Positions 26,495 through 35,025 of a stretch of 64,000 nucleotides of DNA are shown in pieces. The DNA lies in assembly GCA_964431685.1 (NCBI GenBank), contig CAYSLA010000001.1, forward strand, positions 12,527 through 76,526, read 5' to 3'. Position 1 is the stretch's first letter; every line of letters starts with the position of its first letter. Source of the DNA: CAYSLA01 sp964431685. Its GTDB lineage: Bacteria > Armatimonadota > UBA5829. Both the position numbers and the translations under genes were made by a program. A model generated the notes under the pieces. That model did not search any database, was not told the DNA's origin, and saw nothing but the letters and a program-made list of their open reading frames with translations.

Positions 26495-27382
26495 ATGTCG
26501 ATGAACGCTCCGGTTGCTCACGCACCGAAAGAGAACGCATCCCTAGTGTGGACATCTCCGATTAGATCCGAGCTTGAGCTAGTGGAAACAAGGTTGCGGA
26601 CCGCTGTCGAGTCCGATGTCTCCACTGCACTGGACATCTCAATGCACTTGTTTGCTTCGGGCGGCAAACGCATCCGTCCCGCTCTCACCATCTTGTCGGC
26701 CCTAGCCTCCGGCACAGTACGCGACAAATGCTCCCTTATTGATATTGCCACGGCGGCTGAGCTCTTTCACACGGCATCGTTGATTCACGATGACGTTGTG
26801 GACGAGACCTCTGAACGGAGGGGCAGGGCGACTGCCGCTTCGCAATGGGGAAACAAGATCAGCGTGCTCGGNNNNNNNNNNNNNNNNNNNNNNNNNNNNN
26901 NNNNNNNNNNNNNNNNNNNNNNNNNNNNNNNNNNNNNNNNNNNNNNNNNNNNNNNNNNNNNNNNNNNNNNNGATAGGGGCATTCGAGATGCACTTTCCAG
27001 ATATGGCTTCCACGTTGGAATCGCATTCCAAATTACGGATGATGTGCTGGATATCGCCGGTGACCCGGCGCAGACGGGGAAGGACTATGCGGCTGACCTG
27101 GCGCAGGGCAAGTTCACTCTGCCAGTCATCCTTGCCCTATCAAGAGCAGAGCAGTTCAAGAAGGAATCGCTGCAAAATCAGTTACGCAAAGGCTATCTCT
27201 GCGCAGACGAAGCCCGCAAGGTCGCTGAGCTGGTGATCGAAACGGGCGCCATCCAGGCAGCGCAAGATGAGGCGCAACATCACACTAGACTGGCAACCCA
27301 ACAGTTGTCACTGCTCCCGCCTTCGGAATACCGGTCGGCGCTTGAGAGTTTCGCCGACCTGGTGACAGACAGGCGGCACTGA
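26495..27382 (+). CDS. Polyprenyl diphosphate synthase, interrupted by an assembly gap
   Basis: Trans-isoprenyl diphosphate synthase that chain-elongates isoprenoids, probably for the quinone side chain. Before the gap: GGKRIRPAL and the first Asp-rich motif HDDVVDETSERRG. After it: the second Asp motif FQITDDVLDIAGD and GKFTLPVILAL. 100 Ns (26872-26971) remove the middle, so apparent frame continuity is accidental. Start 26495 (ATGTCGATG) or 26501 follows GGAG at 26487-26490; the longer frame from 26090 runs antisense to hemL. Product chain length cannot be told. Position beside haem genes fits respiratory quinone supply. Confidence 0.9.
   Translation: MSMNAPVAHAPKENASLVWTSPIRSELELVETRLRTAVESDVSTALDISMHLFASGGKRIRPALTILSALASGTVRDKCSLIDIATAAELFHTASLIHDDVVDETSERRGRATAASQWGNKISVLXXXXXXXXXXXXXXXXXXXXXXXXXXXXXXXXXXDRGIRDALSRYGFHVGIAFQITDDVLDIAGDPAQTGKDYAADLAQGKFTLPVILALSRAEQFKKESLQNQLRKGYLCADEARKVAELVIETGAIQAAQDEAQHHTRLATQQLSLLPPSEYRSALESFADLVTDRRH
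26872..26971. other. Assembly gap (100 N)
   Basis: Exactly 100 unknown bases inside the polyprenyl synthase gene. Confidence 0.99.
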
Positions 27383-27434
27383 GTTCACGGCAGATTGACG
27401 TGCGATTCCTGGCGAGAGCGAACTCCGGCCTCGC

Positions 27435-29015
27435 TTACCGGGTAAAAAGAGTCGACGCTTTCTCGACAGTCTTTAGGATACCCCATGCCAGAGGCACGCC
27501 CACAAGCGTCCACGCAACCGCGACCGCAAACCAGCTCGTACCACTAGATGTCGGTGACACCGTCTCCGCAGGTGTGTCATCTTTTGGACGAATCACCTGC
27601 CACTCTTCTTCGAGCTCGTCCTCAGTCATGAAATGGTGCTTGTCAACCGGTCTAACCAAGAGATTGGCCAGGAACCCGACAAAGAGAAGTCCTCCGAGAA
27701 TGTACAGCGTGGTATTGTATGCGGCCGCCGCCTGGATGCCGCGGTCGATCTGAAACTCGCGGATTCTGGTTATCAGCACCGGCCCTACAATCGCGGCTGT
27801 AGACCATGCGGTAAGCAGCCGACCGTGTATGGCCCCGACATACTGGGTGCCAAACAGGTCCGCCAGATAGGCCGGAATTGTAGCGAAGCCGCCGCCGTAC
27901 ATAGTGAGGATCGCACAGAACAGGGCGACGAATAGAGTCACATTCTTAACTCCCGCCGCGAAAGCTGCCGACACGTACAGCACCATGCCCAACAGGAAGA
28001 AAATCACGTAGGTGGGTTTGCGGCCAAGATGGTCAGACAGAGAGGACCAGAAGATTCGTCCGCCAATGTTAAACAGACTCAATAGACCAGCAAAACCCGC
28101 CCCGATGGTCGCAACCGTTGCTCTCTGGGCCTCGGATAGAGAAGTTAGCGCTCCGGTAGTGCCAATCAGTTTGCCTCCGAACACCTCCTGCAGCATGGGC
28201 GAGGCCATGGCTATGACCCCGATCCCGGCACTCACGTTCATACAGAGGACTATCCACAGAAGCCAGAACTGAGGAGACTTGTGGGCTGATCGGACGTGGA
28301 CGTGGCCCTGTGTTATGAGGCCCGCTTCCGCACCATTGGACCCAGCCCAACCGGCAGGCTTCCATCCGTGTGCGGGCACGCGATACGCAAAGGCCCCGCA
28401 GAGCATCGCCACCAGATATATACATCCCATGACGACAAAGGTCTGCCATACTCCCACATCCGTTGGCGTGGCATAGTGTTTCATGAGCCTGTCGGCCAGA
28501 GGAGCGCCGATCATAGCCCCTCCGCCAAACCCCATAATCGCCATTCCTGTGGCCATACCACGCTTGTCCGGGAACCACTTAATCAGCGTTGAGACCGGCG
28601 ATATGTAACCCAGACCCAGGCCACAACCGCCGATGACACCGGAGCCAATCCACAGCAAGACGATCTGATGATAGTATACGCCTAAGGCCGAGATGAAGAA
28701 GCCTCCACCCCAGCACAGCGCAGCAACGACTCCTGCCTTACGTGGGCCATTGTGCTCCAACCAACTACCGAACAGCGCGGCTGAGGACCCAAGCAACACA
28801 AAGAAAAGGGTGAAAGTCCAACTGATTGTGCTGATCTTCCAGTCGCCCGGGGCAGGTTCCGTAATTCCTTTCGCCTGACTAAGAGGAAGCCAGAACACAC
28901 TAAAACCGTAGGCCATCCCGATAGAAAGGTGGATTGCCAGAGCTGCCGGCGGCACCATCCAGCGGTTGAATCCCGGCTTCGCAACGGTGCGGTCTTTGTC
29001 TAGGAAACGGAACAT
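27435..29015 (-). CDS. MFS transporter, oxalate/formate antiporter (OFA) type
   Basis: A 526-residue, 12-helix inner-membrane carrier. Features are the OFA-type N-terminus (HLSIGMAYGFSVFWLPLSQA, about residues 29-48), a long first periplasmic loop, GGCGLGLGYISPVSTLIKWF and WFPDKRGMATGMAIMGFGGG in helices 4-5, and SLSDHLGRKPTYV in the central loop. The C-terminal cytosolic tail after VRPVDKHHF and a last helix are typical of NarK/OFA-like carriers with unknown substrate. Substrate probably a monocarboxylate or oxalate; no catabolic genes adjoin to confirm. Confidence 0.88.
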   Translation of the reverse strand: MFRFLDKDRTVAKPGFNRWMVPPAALAIHLSIGMAYGFSVFWLPLSQAKGITEPAPGDWKISTISWTFTLFFVLLGSSAALFGSWLEHNGPRKAGVVAALCWGGGFFISALGVYYHQIVLLWIGSGVIGGCGLGLGYISPVSTLIKWFPDKRGMATGMAIMGFGGGAMIGAPLADRLMKHYATPTDVGVWQTFVVMGCIYLVAMLCGAFAYRVPAHGWKPAGWAGSNGAEAGLITQGHVHVRSAHKSPQFWLLWIVLCMNVSAGIGVIAMASPMLQEVFGGKLIGTTGALTSLSEAQRATVATIGAGFAGLLSLFNIGGRIFWSSLSDHLGRKPTYVIFFLLGMVLYVSAAFAAGVKNVTLFVALFCAILTMYGGGFATIPAYLADLFGTQYVGAIHGRLLTAWSTAAIVGPVLITRIREFQIDRGIQAAAAYNTTLYILGGLLFVGFLANLLVRPVDKHHFMTEDELEEEWQVIRPKDDTPAETVSPTSSGTSWFAVAVAWTLVGVPLAWGILKTVEKASTLFTR

Positions 29016-29085
29016 AATCCCTCCTGCTGTGCGCTGTGCGTGTTGAGCAGCTAGTTTGCACTGTACCTATTGGCAAACGCTCACA

Positions 29086-29114
29086 AGTATAGCAGGCGAC
29101 GGTGATGGCGTCAA
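29086..29114 (-). promoter_or_regulatory. Promoter of the OFA transporter gene
   Basis: Minus strand TTGACG (29114-29109), 17-base spacer, TATACT (29091-29086), about 70 bases before the start codon. Confidence 0.55.
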
Positions 29115-29195
29115 ATAACGTTAGAAGTCCGGGGTAGGGGGCACGGTAACTACAGGTATCGTGAACAAATACGCCGCAGACAACGTCCGAAAACC

Positions 29196-29615
29196 ATGGA
29201 TACGCAAACTGAGATGAGCCGGGCACGGAGAGGATTACTGCTTGCTGGAGGCTTAATTGCTGCAGTCGGACTGATTGCTGCAGCCGGTCTATGGTGGTAT
29301 GTCTTCATCAGGAACCCGTTCAACGACGCGAGGTTCTTGCGCGGCGTCTGGCTTACGGCGGATAACACTAAAGCGAAGTACGCACGCGGCCCTATGGCAG
29401 AAGATCTACGCCAGAACCATCTCAAAGTAGGAATGCTGCGGAAAGACGTTCGCCATCTGCTCGGTGAGCCTGACAACGGGCGGGACGAGGAAAGACAGAA
29501 TGTGGATCGATATTATCTTGGCATCTGGGGCTATATGAGCTGGGAAGGAGACTATCTCCTGATCTACTACAATAAGGCAGGCAGGGTTACTTCGTCTGAG
29601 ATTATCGCGCCTTGA
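29196..29615 (+). CDS. Membrane-anchored BamE/SmpA-like small protein
   Basis: A 139-residue protein with an N-terminal membrane helix (about residues 13-36) and an outside domain containing LKVGMLRKDVRHLLGEPD, the helix-turn pattern of BamE/OmlA-like folds (KGMTKxxVxxLLGxPD), followed by a beta-rich end (YLLIYYNKAGRVTSSEI). BamE proteins assist outer-membrane assembly, but the fold is also used in other surface proteins and the lipobox Cys is missing. No clear Shine-Dalgarno site at 29196; a second Met lies 6 codons on. Function uncertain. Confidence 0.6.
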   Translation: MDTQTEMSRARRGLLLAGGLIAAVGLIAAAGLWWYVFIRNPFNDARFLRGVWLTADNTKAKYARGPMAEDLRQNHLKVGMLRKDVRHLLGEPDNGRDEERQNVDRYYLGIWGYMSWEGDYLLIYYNKAGRVTSSEIIAP

Positions 29616-29749
29616 TGCGAAGAGCAGCACGGGGGAGAGAGAATCTCTTGGGTGTGCGCCCGTAGTTAACATAACACATATTATCGTGCGCCCCTCAACA
29701 TCTACACGGGCGGCGAAGAGCATCCCCTGCTGAGTTGGTAATAAGAAAA

Positions 29750-29773
29750 GGGCCGAGCTTGCTAGCTCGACCC
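29750..29773 (-). terminator. Rho-independent terminator overlapping the small membrane protein's stop
   Basis: Minus strand GGGTCGAGCT-AGCA-AGCTCGGCCC (10-bp stem with one mismatch) followed by a T-rich run (TTTTCTTATT). The stem includes the last codons and the TAG stop of the 65-residue gene. Confidence 0.75.
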
Positions 29774-29959
29774 TCTTACTGCATCCAGTGCATCATTGAG
29801 TTGACGCACAGTATCTCGTGCTTTCTCTACAGCCTCATTTACGCTCAACGCGTGCGGATGGCTGCTGCGCCACAACTCATAGCCTATTATGGCCACCGCC
29901 GCCGCACCAACAGATGCACCCACTACAATAGCTGCTGATTTCCTGTCCATATAGACCAT
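29762..29959 (-). CDS. Small membrane protein, YtxH-like
   Basis: A 65-residue hypothetical: one membrane helix (about residues 8-28, Ala/Val/Ile-rich) followed by a charged amphipathic helix (VNEAVEKARDTVRQLNDALD). GGAG lies 4 bases before ATG 29959. Coding is supported by the tight terminator at its stop and by its placement 28 bases after the response-regulator stop in the same direction. I cannot assign a function. Confidence 0.6.
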   Translation of the reverse strand: MVYMDRKSAAIVVGASVGAAAVAIIGYELWRSSHPHALSVNEAVEKARDTVRQLNDALDAVRGSS

Positions 29960-29987
29960 TCACTCCAGAGGCCGGATTCCGTTCCGG

Positions 29988-30398
29988 TTAGTCGATGCTG
30001 TACCGCTTCTCCCCACCAGCTCCATCGCCTTCGGCGCTAAATATCCGCTTGACGAACGACAGGAGTTCCATAGGGTTGAACGGCTTTGTAAGATAGCAGT
30101 CTACGCCAGACTGCCACCCCTTAAATACATCGGCATCCTGTGCCTTTGCGGTTAGCATGATCACAGGAATGTCTCTGGTTTCAGGATTGCGTCTGAGGCT
30201 CTGCAATACCTCAAAACCGTCCATATAAGGCATCATTACGTCCAATACCAACAGATCCGGTTTCTCCGACTCCACTTTGGACAGAGCTTCCTTACCGTCG
30301 TTGGCAGTCACAACCTCGTACCCGGCCCTCTCAAGGTTTACCTGAACCAACCTGACTATATGTTTCTCATCATCAACGGCCAGAATCTTCTTCGGCAC
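29988..30398 (-). CDS. Stand-alone response regulator receiver protein
   Basis: A 136-residue CheY-like receiver. The acidic pair DD is at positions 9-10, the phospho-acceptor Asp in LLVLDVMMPYMDGFE, Thr in VIMLTAKAQ and Lys in LTKPFNP. A short tail after the receiver (SAEGDGAGGEKRYSID) holds no output domain. GTG 30398 has an excellent AGGAGG 7 bases upstream. No histidine kinase adjoins; it may serve the pilus or another distant system. Confidence 0.92.
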   Translation of the reverse strand: MPKKILAVDDEKHIVRLVQVNLERAGYEVVTANDGKEALSKVESEKPDLLVLDVMMPYMDGFEVLQSLRRNPETRDIPVIMLTAKAQDADVFKGWQSGVDCYLTKPFNPMELLSFVKRIFSAEGDGAGGEKRYSID

Positions 30399-30432
30399 CG
30401 CGAGACCTCCTGAATCAATCCGTATCGTTATC

Positions 30433-30462
30433 AGTATACCACTGCTGAGCGCAGCTAGTCAA
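30433..30462 (-). promoter_or_regulatory. Promoter of the response regulator gene
   Basis: Minus strand TTGACT (30462-30457), 18-base spacer, TATACT (30438-30433), about 35 bases before the GTG. Confidence 0.55.
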
Positions 30463-30578
30463 CGAGCCCCTGACTTAGCTGTGCTGCCCTGTGTGAGCAC
30501 GAATAAGGGGCCGCGGCCAGGACTGACCACGACCCTTGTGCGTTTCGCATTTCCAGCGTTACTATCAGACCAGATCAG

Positions 30579-31658
30579 CTACTCACCTGCTGGAGGAGCT
30601 GGTGCCGGCTCAGGCGCCGGCGGCGGAGCAGAATCACCACCCTCAGGAGGCGTGGTTGGCCGCGGGGCCGGAGCGGGAGCAGGCCTCGGCGCAGGCGGCT
30701 TCGGTTTGTTCGCCGGGTCGGAGATGACCCCAGTCAACCGGTTTTCCATCTTCGTATTGGCCAGAAGCTCGGAGAACCACCGTCCCCTCTCCTGCTGGAC
30801 TTTCTGGTCCGTGATCATCTTCCTGAGTTCACGCCTGTCGGCGGTCGTGGCCGCACTCCCTGACTTCTCAACCTTTATGATGTGATAGCCATACGTGGTC
30901 TTGACGGGTTCCTTGGTAACTTCACCCGGCTTCATAGTGAAGGCGGCCTGTTCGAATTCGGGAACCATACGTCCTTTGGTAAACCATCCCAGGCTTCCGC
31001 CATTTGTCTTGCTTCCGGGATCATCAGAGTACTCGCTGGCAAGAGCTGCGAAATCCCCTCCGTCCGCCAGCTTCTTCGCTATGTCGTCGATCTTTGCCTT
31101 CGCGTCAGCCTCACGCTTAGCTTGATCCTTCTCAGCGTCAGAGAATCGAACCAGAATGTGCCGTGCATCGACCCACTGTGCGTACTCTTCCCTTGTGATC
31201 CTCGTGTCCTTCATCAGCATCTTGCGGATTAGCACATTGCCTTTGATGATCCGATCAAAGACCATTCTCGGCATCTTGTAGCGCACGAGCAGCTCATCGA
31301 TGCTGGATGCACGCATGCGCGTGGCCGTTTCCAGAGCCTCTTCCTCGATTTCTTTGGGACTGGCCGTAACGCCAGCCTTCTTGGCTGCGACCTCGACCGC
31401 TTTGTTGGTCAGAAGATCCTGAAGTGCGTTGCCGGCCTGACTGTACCACAGGTAACTGAGAACCTCTCCTTTGGTGACGGTGGCACCGGGTGTGCTCCCT
31501 ACTACCGTGCTGTCGGGCATCTTCCAGAACTTTCGCAGAGCCGCATCCTGATCAAAAGGCTTCTCATCCGGCGGAGTCGGAGCCTGACAGAAAGCGGCTG
31601 TCGTGGCCGTCAGGGCAATCACGACCACCAGTAAACATACATCAAGTCTAATTCGCAT
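30579..31658 (-). CDS. Secreted parvulin-type peptidyl-prolyl isomerase (SurA/PrsA-like)
   Basis: A 359-residue extracytoplasmic folding factor with a signal peptide (about residues 1-24, ending AAFCQ; no clear lipobox). A SurA-like N-terminal helical domain (about 50-165) is followed by one rotamase domain (about 168-265): DARHILVRF, ALASEYSDDPGSKTNGGSLG and TTYGYHIIKVE. The tail is a low-complexity Pro/Ala run of about 45 residues. ATG 31658 is chosen because AAAGGGG lies 9 bases before it; GTG 31664 would leave only 3. Likely acts on secreted or envelope proteins. Confidence 0.9.
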   Translation of the reverse strand: MRIRLDVCLLVVVIALTATTAAFCQAPTPPDEKPFDQDAALRKFWKMPDSTVVGSTPGATVTKGEVLSYLWYSQAGNALQDLLTNKAVEVAAKKAGVTASPKEIEEEALETATRMRASSIDELLVRYKMPRMVFDRIIKGNVLIRKMLMKDTRITREEYAQWVDARHILVRFSDAEKDQAKREADAKAKIDDIAKKLADGGDFAALASEYSDDPGSKTNGGSLGWFTKGRMVPEFEQAAFTMKPGEVTKEPVKTTYGYHIIKVEKSGSAATTADRRELRKMITDQKVQQERGRWFSELLANTKMENRLTGVISDPANKPKPPAPRPAPAPAPRPTTPPEGGDSAPPPAPEPAPAPPAGE

Positions 31659-31697
31659 ATACACGAACCCCTTTCCAGATTCTGAATCATCTTCATC

Positions 31698-31727
31698 ATA
31701 CTACTACAAGCTGCACAACTTGGTCAA
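31698..31727 (-). promoter_or_regulatory. Promoter of the parvulin gene
   Basis: Minus strand TTGACC (31727-31722), 18-base spacer, TAGTAT (31703-31698), about 40 bases ahead of the start. Confidence 0.45.
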
Positions 31728-31781
31728 GGTCTGTATGACCACAGTCCTCTGACCGTTGTGCAGACAATCATACCCTGGATC

Positions 31782-33146
31782 TCAGAACAACATCACGATT
31801 GCAATATAGAAGCAGTTGTTAAGGGCGTGGCAGACCGCGCAGGGTACGATCGATCGGTTTGTTTCTCTGAGGTACGCAAACACCATACCTAACAGAAGCA
31901 GCTGCAGGAAGGTCTGAGGCTGGGTGATCCGGTGCGCAAACGCGAATACCAGTGCAGACAGAAGTGACGCCCACAAAAAACCGACTTTGCCGCGCAAACC
32001 CTTGAATAGCATTCCACGAAAGCAGATCTCTTCCACAATTGGCGCAACGACCACTATCGCAACAACAAGAACTCCTGCGGCCGTGCCCCCGTGTCTGATA
32101 ATTGCGGCGACCGAGTCAAATCGGCTGGGAGGCTGGACACCAAGCAACGCAATGACCGCCGCCACAAGCCCTCCAGCAACCAGAGCCAAAGATAGCGCTG
32201 CCGCGTAAGAACTAATCCCAGTCCATACGTTCCTCCAAGTAGTGCATGCACTGTTCGGGCCCACTATCCGCACAATTGCGCCGCGTCGTGAGAACCGTGC
32301 AAGAACTAGCATAGACGCAGTAAGCGCGATCAGCGGAACCGCCACTGCCGCTATGGCGTAGACTGCAGTGCTGAAGTGAAGCGAGAGCCACTTCATAAAT
32401 GCAGATCCGGCGATCAGGACGGCCAGGTAGATGGTGAAGGCGCTGAGCAAAGCGTCATCCGACCGAAACGCGCGAAGCCCTCTCCGAAACACCTTGCGTA
32501 TGGAGCGTCTGTGTCGCCAAAGAATGACAAACCCGCTGACCGTCAACGCTAATCCAACGACAACAACGGGCGCGACTCGAAACGTGGCCAGAAGGGTCAT
32601 CCGGTTCAGGCGTGCGGACTGCGCACGTGCTGCAACGATATCGCCCGAGTTCCTGTAGAGAGTCAGAAGCGCAATCGGCTCCAGCGGGCCCAGATGATAG
32701 CTCCGAATCTCTTTAGCAAGTCTCGTGGCCTCTGATTGGCTGCGGGACTTGGCGATCAGTGCCCTCTGCCAAAGTGCCGCCTCGCGCGAGGTGAAACTAT
32801 GCTTTGAAGTCGGGAAGAATAGCTCAGCAACAGGCTGATTGAGGAAGTAGTACTTAATGAGGCCGATTCTGCGGCGGGCGGCCGGGTCCGGTAACGCTTC
32901 ACGATAGATGTTGACCGCTTCAATCGCTCTTCGTTTCGCGAATCGAGATGATCTTGGGGCATTTGTGAAGTACCTGACAGATGCGTCACCACGCGGGATA
33001 GCGTCGGCCTTACGCAGTTGACGAACAAACGTGCTGTCGTCAACTGATATGCCTGTCCGCAAGACCGCCAGAGCAGGAATTGCAGCCAGCAAAACCAACG
33101 CCCAAGTGCGTATTCGCCGGTCCCCCACCCTCTCAGCCCCCGGCAA
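31782..33146 (-). CDS. CPBP (CAAX/Abi-type) intramembrane protease with long N-terminal region
   Basis: A 454-residue polytopic membrane protein. The C-terminal half is the glutamic-type CPBP protease: VEEICFRGMLF (EExxxR), ALVFAFAHR (FxxxH) and HALNNCFY (HxxxN), all catalytic residues kept. The N-terminal half has one helix (about 12-28), a ~150-residue basic outside segment and two or three more helices, making it larger than the typical ~250-residue family member. TTG 33146 directly follows the divIVA stop, with GAGG 8 bases upstream; GTG 33128 is the alternative. Substrate unknown; its place at the end of a division-gene cluster may be only positional. Confidence 0.85.
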   Translation of the reverse strand: MPGAERVGDRRIRTWALVLLAAIPALAVLRTGISVDDSTFVRQLRKADAIPRGDASVRYFTNAPRSSRFAKRRAIEAVNIYREALPDPAARRRIGLIKYYFLNQPVAELFFPTSKHSFTSREAALWQRALIAKSRSQSEATRLAKEIRSYHLGPLEPIALLTLYRNSGDIVAARAQSARLNRMTLLATFRVAPVVVVGLALTVSGFVILWRHRRSIRKVFRRGLRAFRSDDALLSAFTIYLAVLIAGSAFMKWLSLHFSTAVYAIAAVAVPLIALTASMLVLARFSRRGAIVRIVGPNSACTTWRNVWTGISSYAAALSLALVAGGLVAAVIALLGVQPPSRFDSVAAIIRHGGTAAGVLVVAIVVVAPIVEEICFRGMLFKGLRGKVGFLWASLLSALVFAFAHRITQPQTFLQLLLLGMVFAYLRETNRSIVPCAVCHALNNCFYIAIVMLF

Positions 33147-33620
33147 CTAGGCGACCTCAATCCTGGTCTGTTCGTCTTCTTCTCGTTCCTTGAGCATTTC
33201 AAGGTTGCTGGTGAGCAGCGCGCGAAACTCGGCCACAAAGCGTTCCTTGGCGGTGCGAGTGAGATCGAGCTCCGAACGAAGTTTCTCTATTTCCTTTTGC
33301 GCATCGACCATCATCTGAACGCGAGCCTGCTCCGCCTCACGCAGTGTCAGATCAGCCTGTTCCCGTGCGTTCGCCTTCACCTCGTCAGCCGTCTGTTGCG
33401 CAATGACCAGCGTGTCGCTAAGTCGTCCTTCAATCTGACGAACACGATCCACGTCTTCCTGGAGCCGTGCAATTGTCTGTTGGAGCTCCCTCTTTTCGCG
33501 CAAAGCATCTTCAAGAGCGACTAGTACGGATTTTACGAACTCGTCCACCTGGCTCTTCCTGTAGCCATGTAAGGCTGACTTGAACTGCGTGTGCACTATA
33601 TCAATGGGTGTCAATGCCAT
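33147..33620 (-). CDS. divIVA: DivIVA-domain cell division/polarity protein
   Basis: A 157-residue coiled-coil protein. The N-terminal DivIVA membrane-binding motif TPIDIVHTQFKSALHGYRKS plus VDEFV is followed by heptad-rich helices (residues 30-150) interrupted by the usual mid-region break. DivIVA recognises curved membrane and recruits division or polar growth factors. Downstream of yggS-sepF-proC on one strand, a conserved order in Gram-positive-type genomes. Confidence 0.9.
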   Translation of the reverse strand: MALTPIDIVHTQFKSALHGYRKSQVDEFVKSVLVALEDALREKRELQQTIARLQEDVDRVRQIEGRLSDTLVIAQQTADEVKANAREQADLTLREAEQARVQMMVDAQKEIEKLRSELDLTRTAKERFVAEFRALLTSNLEMLKEREEDEQTRIEVA

Positions 33621-33652
33621 AGCCTATATCCCTCCGTAATCTAGTGGATCGA

Positions 33653-34462
33653 CTAGCCAAGCTCCTCGGCGCGCTTCACTGCGGACGCGACTGCTCGCAT
33701 AACCGCGGCTCGCACTCCGCCCTTCTCCAGCGACGCAAGTCCGGCAATCGTCGTGCCGCCAGGGCTGGTGACCTGATCCTTCAGTTGCGCCGGGTGTTTC
33801 CCTGAGTCAATGACCAGACGTGCTGAGCCGGCCACCGTCTGCGCAGCCAAAGCAAGAGCCAGATCGCGTGGGAGACCAGCGGCCACTCCCGCGTCAGACA
33901 TCGCCTCGACGATCAAGAACACGTATGCCGGGCCGCTGCCGCTGAGACCCGTGACAGCGTTAAGCAATCGCTCAGGAACCTCGACTGCGATCCCAACCGC
34001 TTCAAAAATCGCCGACGCTCTGGCGACATGTTTATCGCTCGCGCCCGGCCCCCTGCTAAAGCCAATCGCCCCGGCTCCTATCTGGACCGGAGTATTTGGC
34101 ATTGCTCGAACAACTGCGGTTCCCGGCCTCAGTGCCGAAGATATCTTTGCTATGCTGACTCCCGCGGCAATACTGACGACAACAGTATCCTCGTCGACGG
34201 CGTCCTTGATGTCCCTGGCAACAGCATCGACTATCGCCGGTTTCACTGCCAGAAGTACCACTGAGGCGGACGCCACTGCCTGTGCGTTGGTCTCGCAGAA
34301 GCTAACGCCCAGTTCCGCGGAGACCGCGCGCCCTTTTGCCGCGTCGGAATCGGACAAGACGATGCTGTCTTTGTCGTACACGCCAACGGCTAGGACTCCA
34401 CGCACAAACGCGGTTCCCATCGCACCAGCTCCGATAATCGCAAGACTGCCCGATCTATCCAT
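33653..34462 (-). CDS. proC: Pyrroline-5-carboxylate reductase
   Basis: A 269-residue enzyme for the last step of proline synthesis. The NAD(P)H motif IGAGAMGTAFVRGV is at the start, AVKP in the middle, and the C-terminal signature TGLSGSGPAYVFLIVEAMSD then VTSPGGTTIAGL is intact. It lies between sepF and divIVA, as in many Gram-positive clusters. A strong hairpin (34486-34517) occupies the gap upstream. Confidence 0.95.
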   Translation of the reverse strand: MDRSGSLAIIGAGAMGTAFVRGVLAVGVYDKDSIVLSDSDAAKGRAVSAELGVSFCETNAQAVASASVVLLAVKPAIVDAVARDIKDAVDEDTVVVSIAAGVSIAKISSALRPGTAVVRAMPNTPVQIGAGAIGFSRGPGASDKHVARASAIFEAVGIAVEVPERLLNAVTGLSGSGPAYVFLIVEAMSDAGVAAGLPRDLALALAAQTVAGSARLVIDSGKHPAQLKDQVTSPGGTTIAGLASLEKGGVRAAVMRAVASAVKRAEELG

Positions 34463-34485
34463 CCGAAGCTAACCCCTGTTGACGA

Positions 34486-34517
34486 ACAGGGACAGAGGAA
34501 CGCTCCTCTGTCCCTGT
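34486..34517. repeat. 14-bp perfect hairpin between sepF and proC
   Basis: ACAGGGACAGAGGA (34486-34499), loop ACGC, and its exact complement (34504-34517). A second, overlapping inverted repeat CCCTGTT...AACAGGG (34474-34491) would compete with it. No T-run follows on the minus strand, so it is not a standard terminator. Confidence 0.7.
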
Positions 34518-34518
34518 C

Positions 34519-35001
34519 CTAGTTGTCTCTGAAAGTCCCTTGAGTCCGCCGACCGCCTGTCGATTCCTCAACGCTTATGGTGTAGTTCGCAGGCGTAAAC
34601 AGATAGACCTTGTCTCCAACCTTCTCAACGAATCCGTCCATGGCATAGATGATGCCATTCAGGAAGTCGATGATCCTCGTGGATATTTCCGGCGAAGCGT
34701 TTTCAAGGTTTACTATCTGTTGATCGCCGTTCTTCAGTCCGTCTGCAGCCTGTTTCGCGTGCTCAAAGCTCGTAACAGACATCCATACTGACACTCTATT
34801 AGGCTTAGCTGAGTGCAACCGGACGGTACCCGCGTACTCGTACTGATCGTCATCATACGCGATTCCGATGCCCAGCTTTTCCTTCAGCCACGACCAGCCG
34901 CCTGTTGGCTGATCGTCATAATCCTCGGTTGGCGCAGTTCTCACGTCAACAACCCTCCCCTGTCGGTCGTTGCCAGCCTGGGTTGGATGTTGGGCGTCCA
35001 T
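34519..35001 (-). CDS. sepF: Cell division protein SepF
   Basis: A 160-residue FtsZ-membrane tether. The C-terminal SepF/DUF552 domain (about residues 65-150) shows the pattern PNRVSVWMSVTSFEHAKQAA, the conserved glycine-bearing DGLKNGDQQIVNL, then RIIDFLNGIIYAMDG and KVYLFTP. The N-terminal part is an acidic linker (KEKLGIGIAYDDDQYEY), typical after the amphipathic helix. It lies 24 bases after yggS. Together with DivIVA it supports a Gram-positive or Terrabacteria-like division system. Confidence 0.92.
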   Translation of the reverse strand: MDAQHPTQAGNDRQGRVVDVRTAPTEDYDDQPTGGWSWLKEKLGIGIAYDDDQYEYAGTVRLHSAKPNRVSVWMSVTSFEHAKQAADGLKNGDQQIVNLENASPEISTRIIDFLNGIIYAMDGFVEKVGDKVYLFTPANYTISVEESTGGRRTQGTFRDN

Positions 35002-35025
35002 TCCTAATCCGCGACTGAACCTCGT

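Noticed and set aside
26090..27382. Continuous 430-codon frame across the Ns
   Set aside because: The first 135 codons are antisense to hemL, and frame continuity through 100 Ns is accidental; the real start is at 26495 or 26501.
34486..34517. Rho-independent terminator after sepF
   Set aside because: Stem is strong but no T-run follows on the minus strand, and proC continues in the same direction; reported as a hairpin instead.
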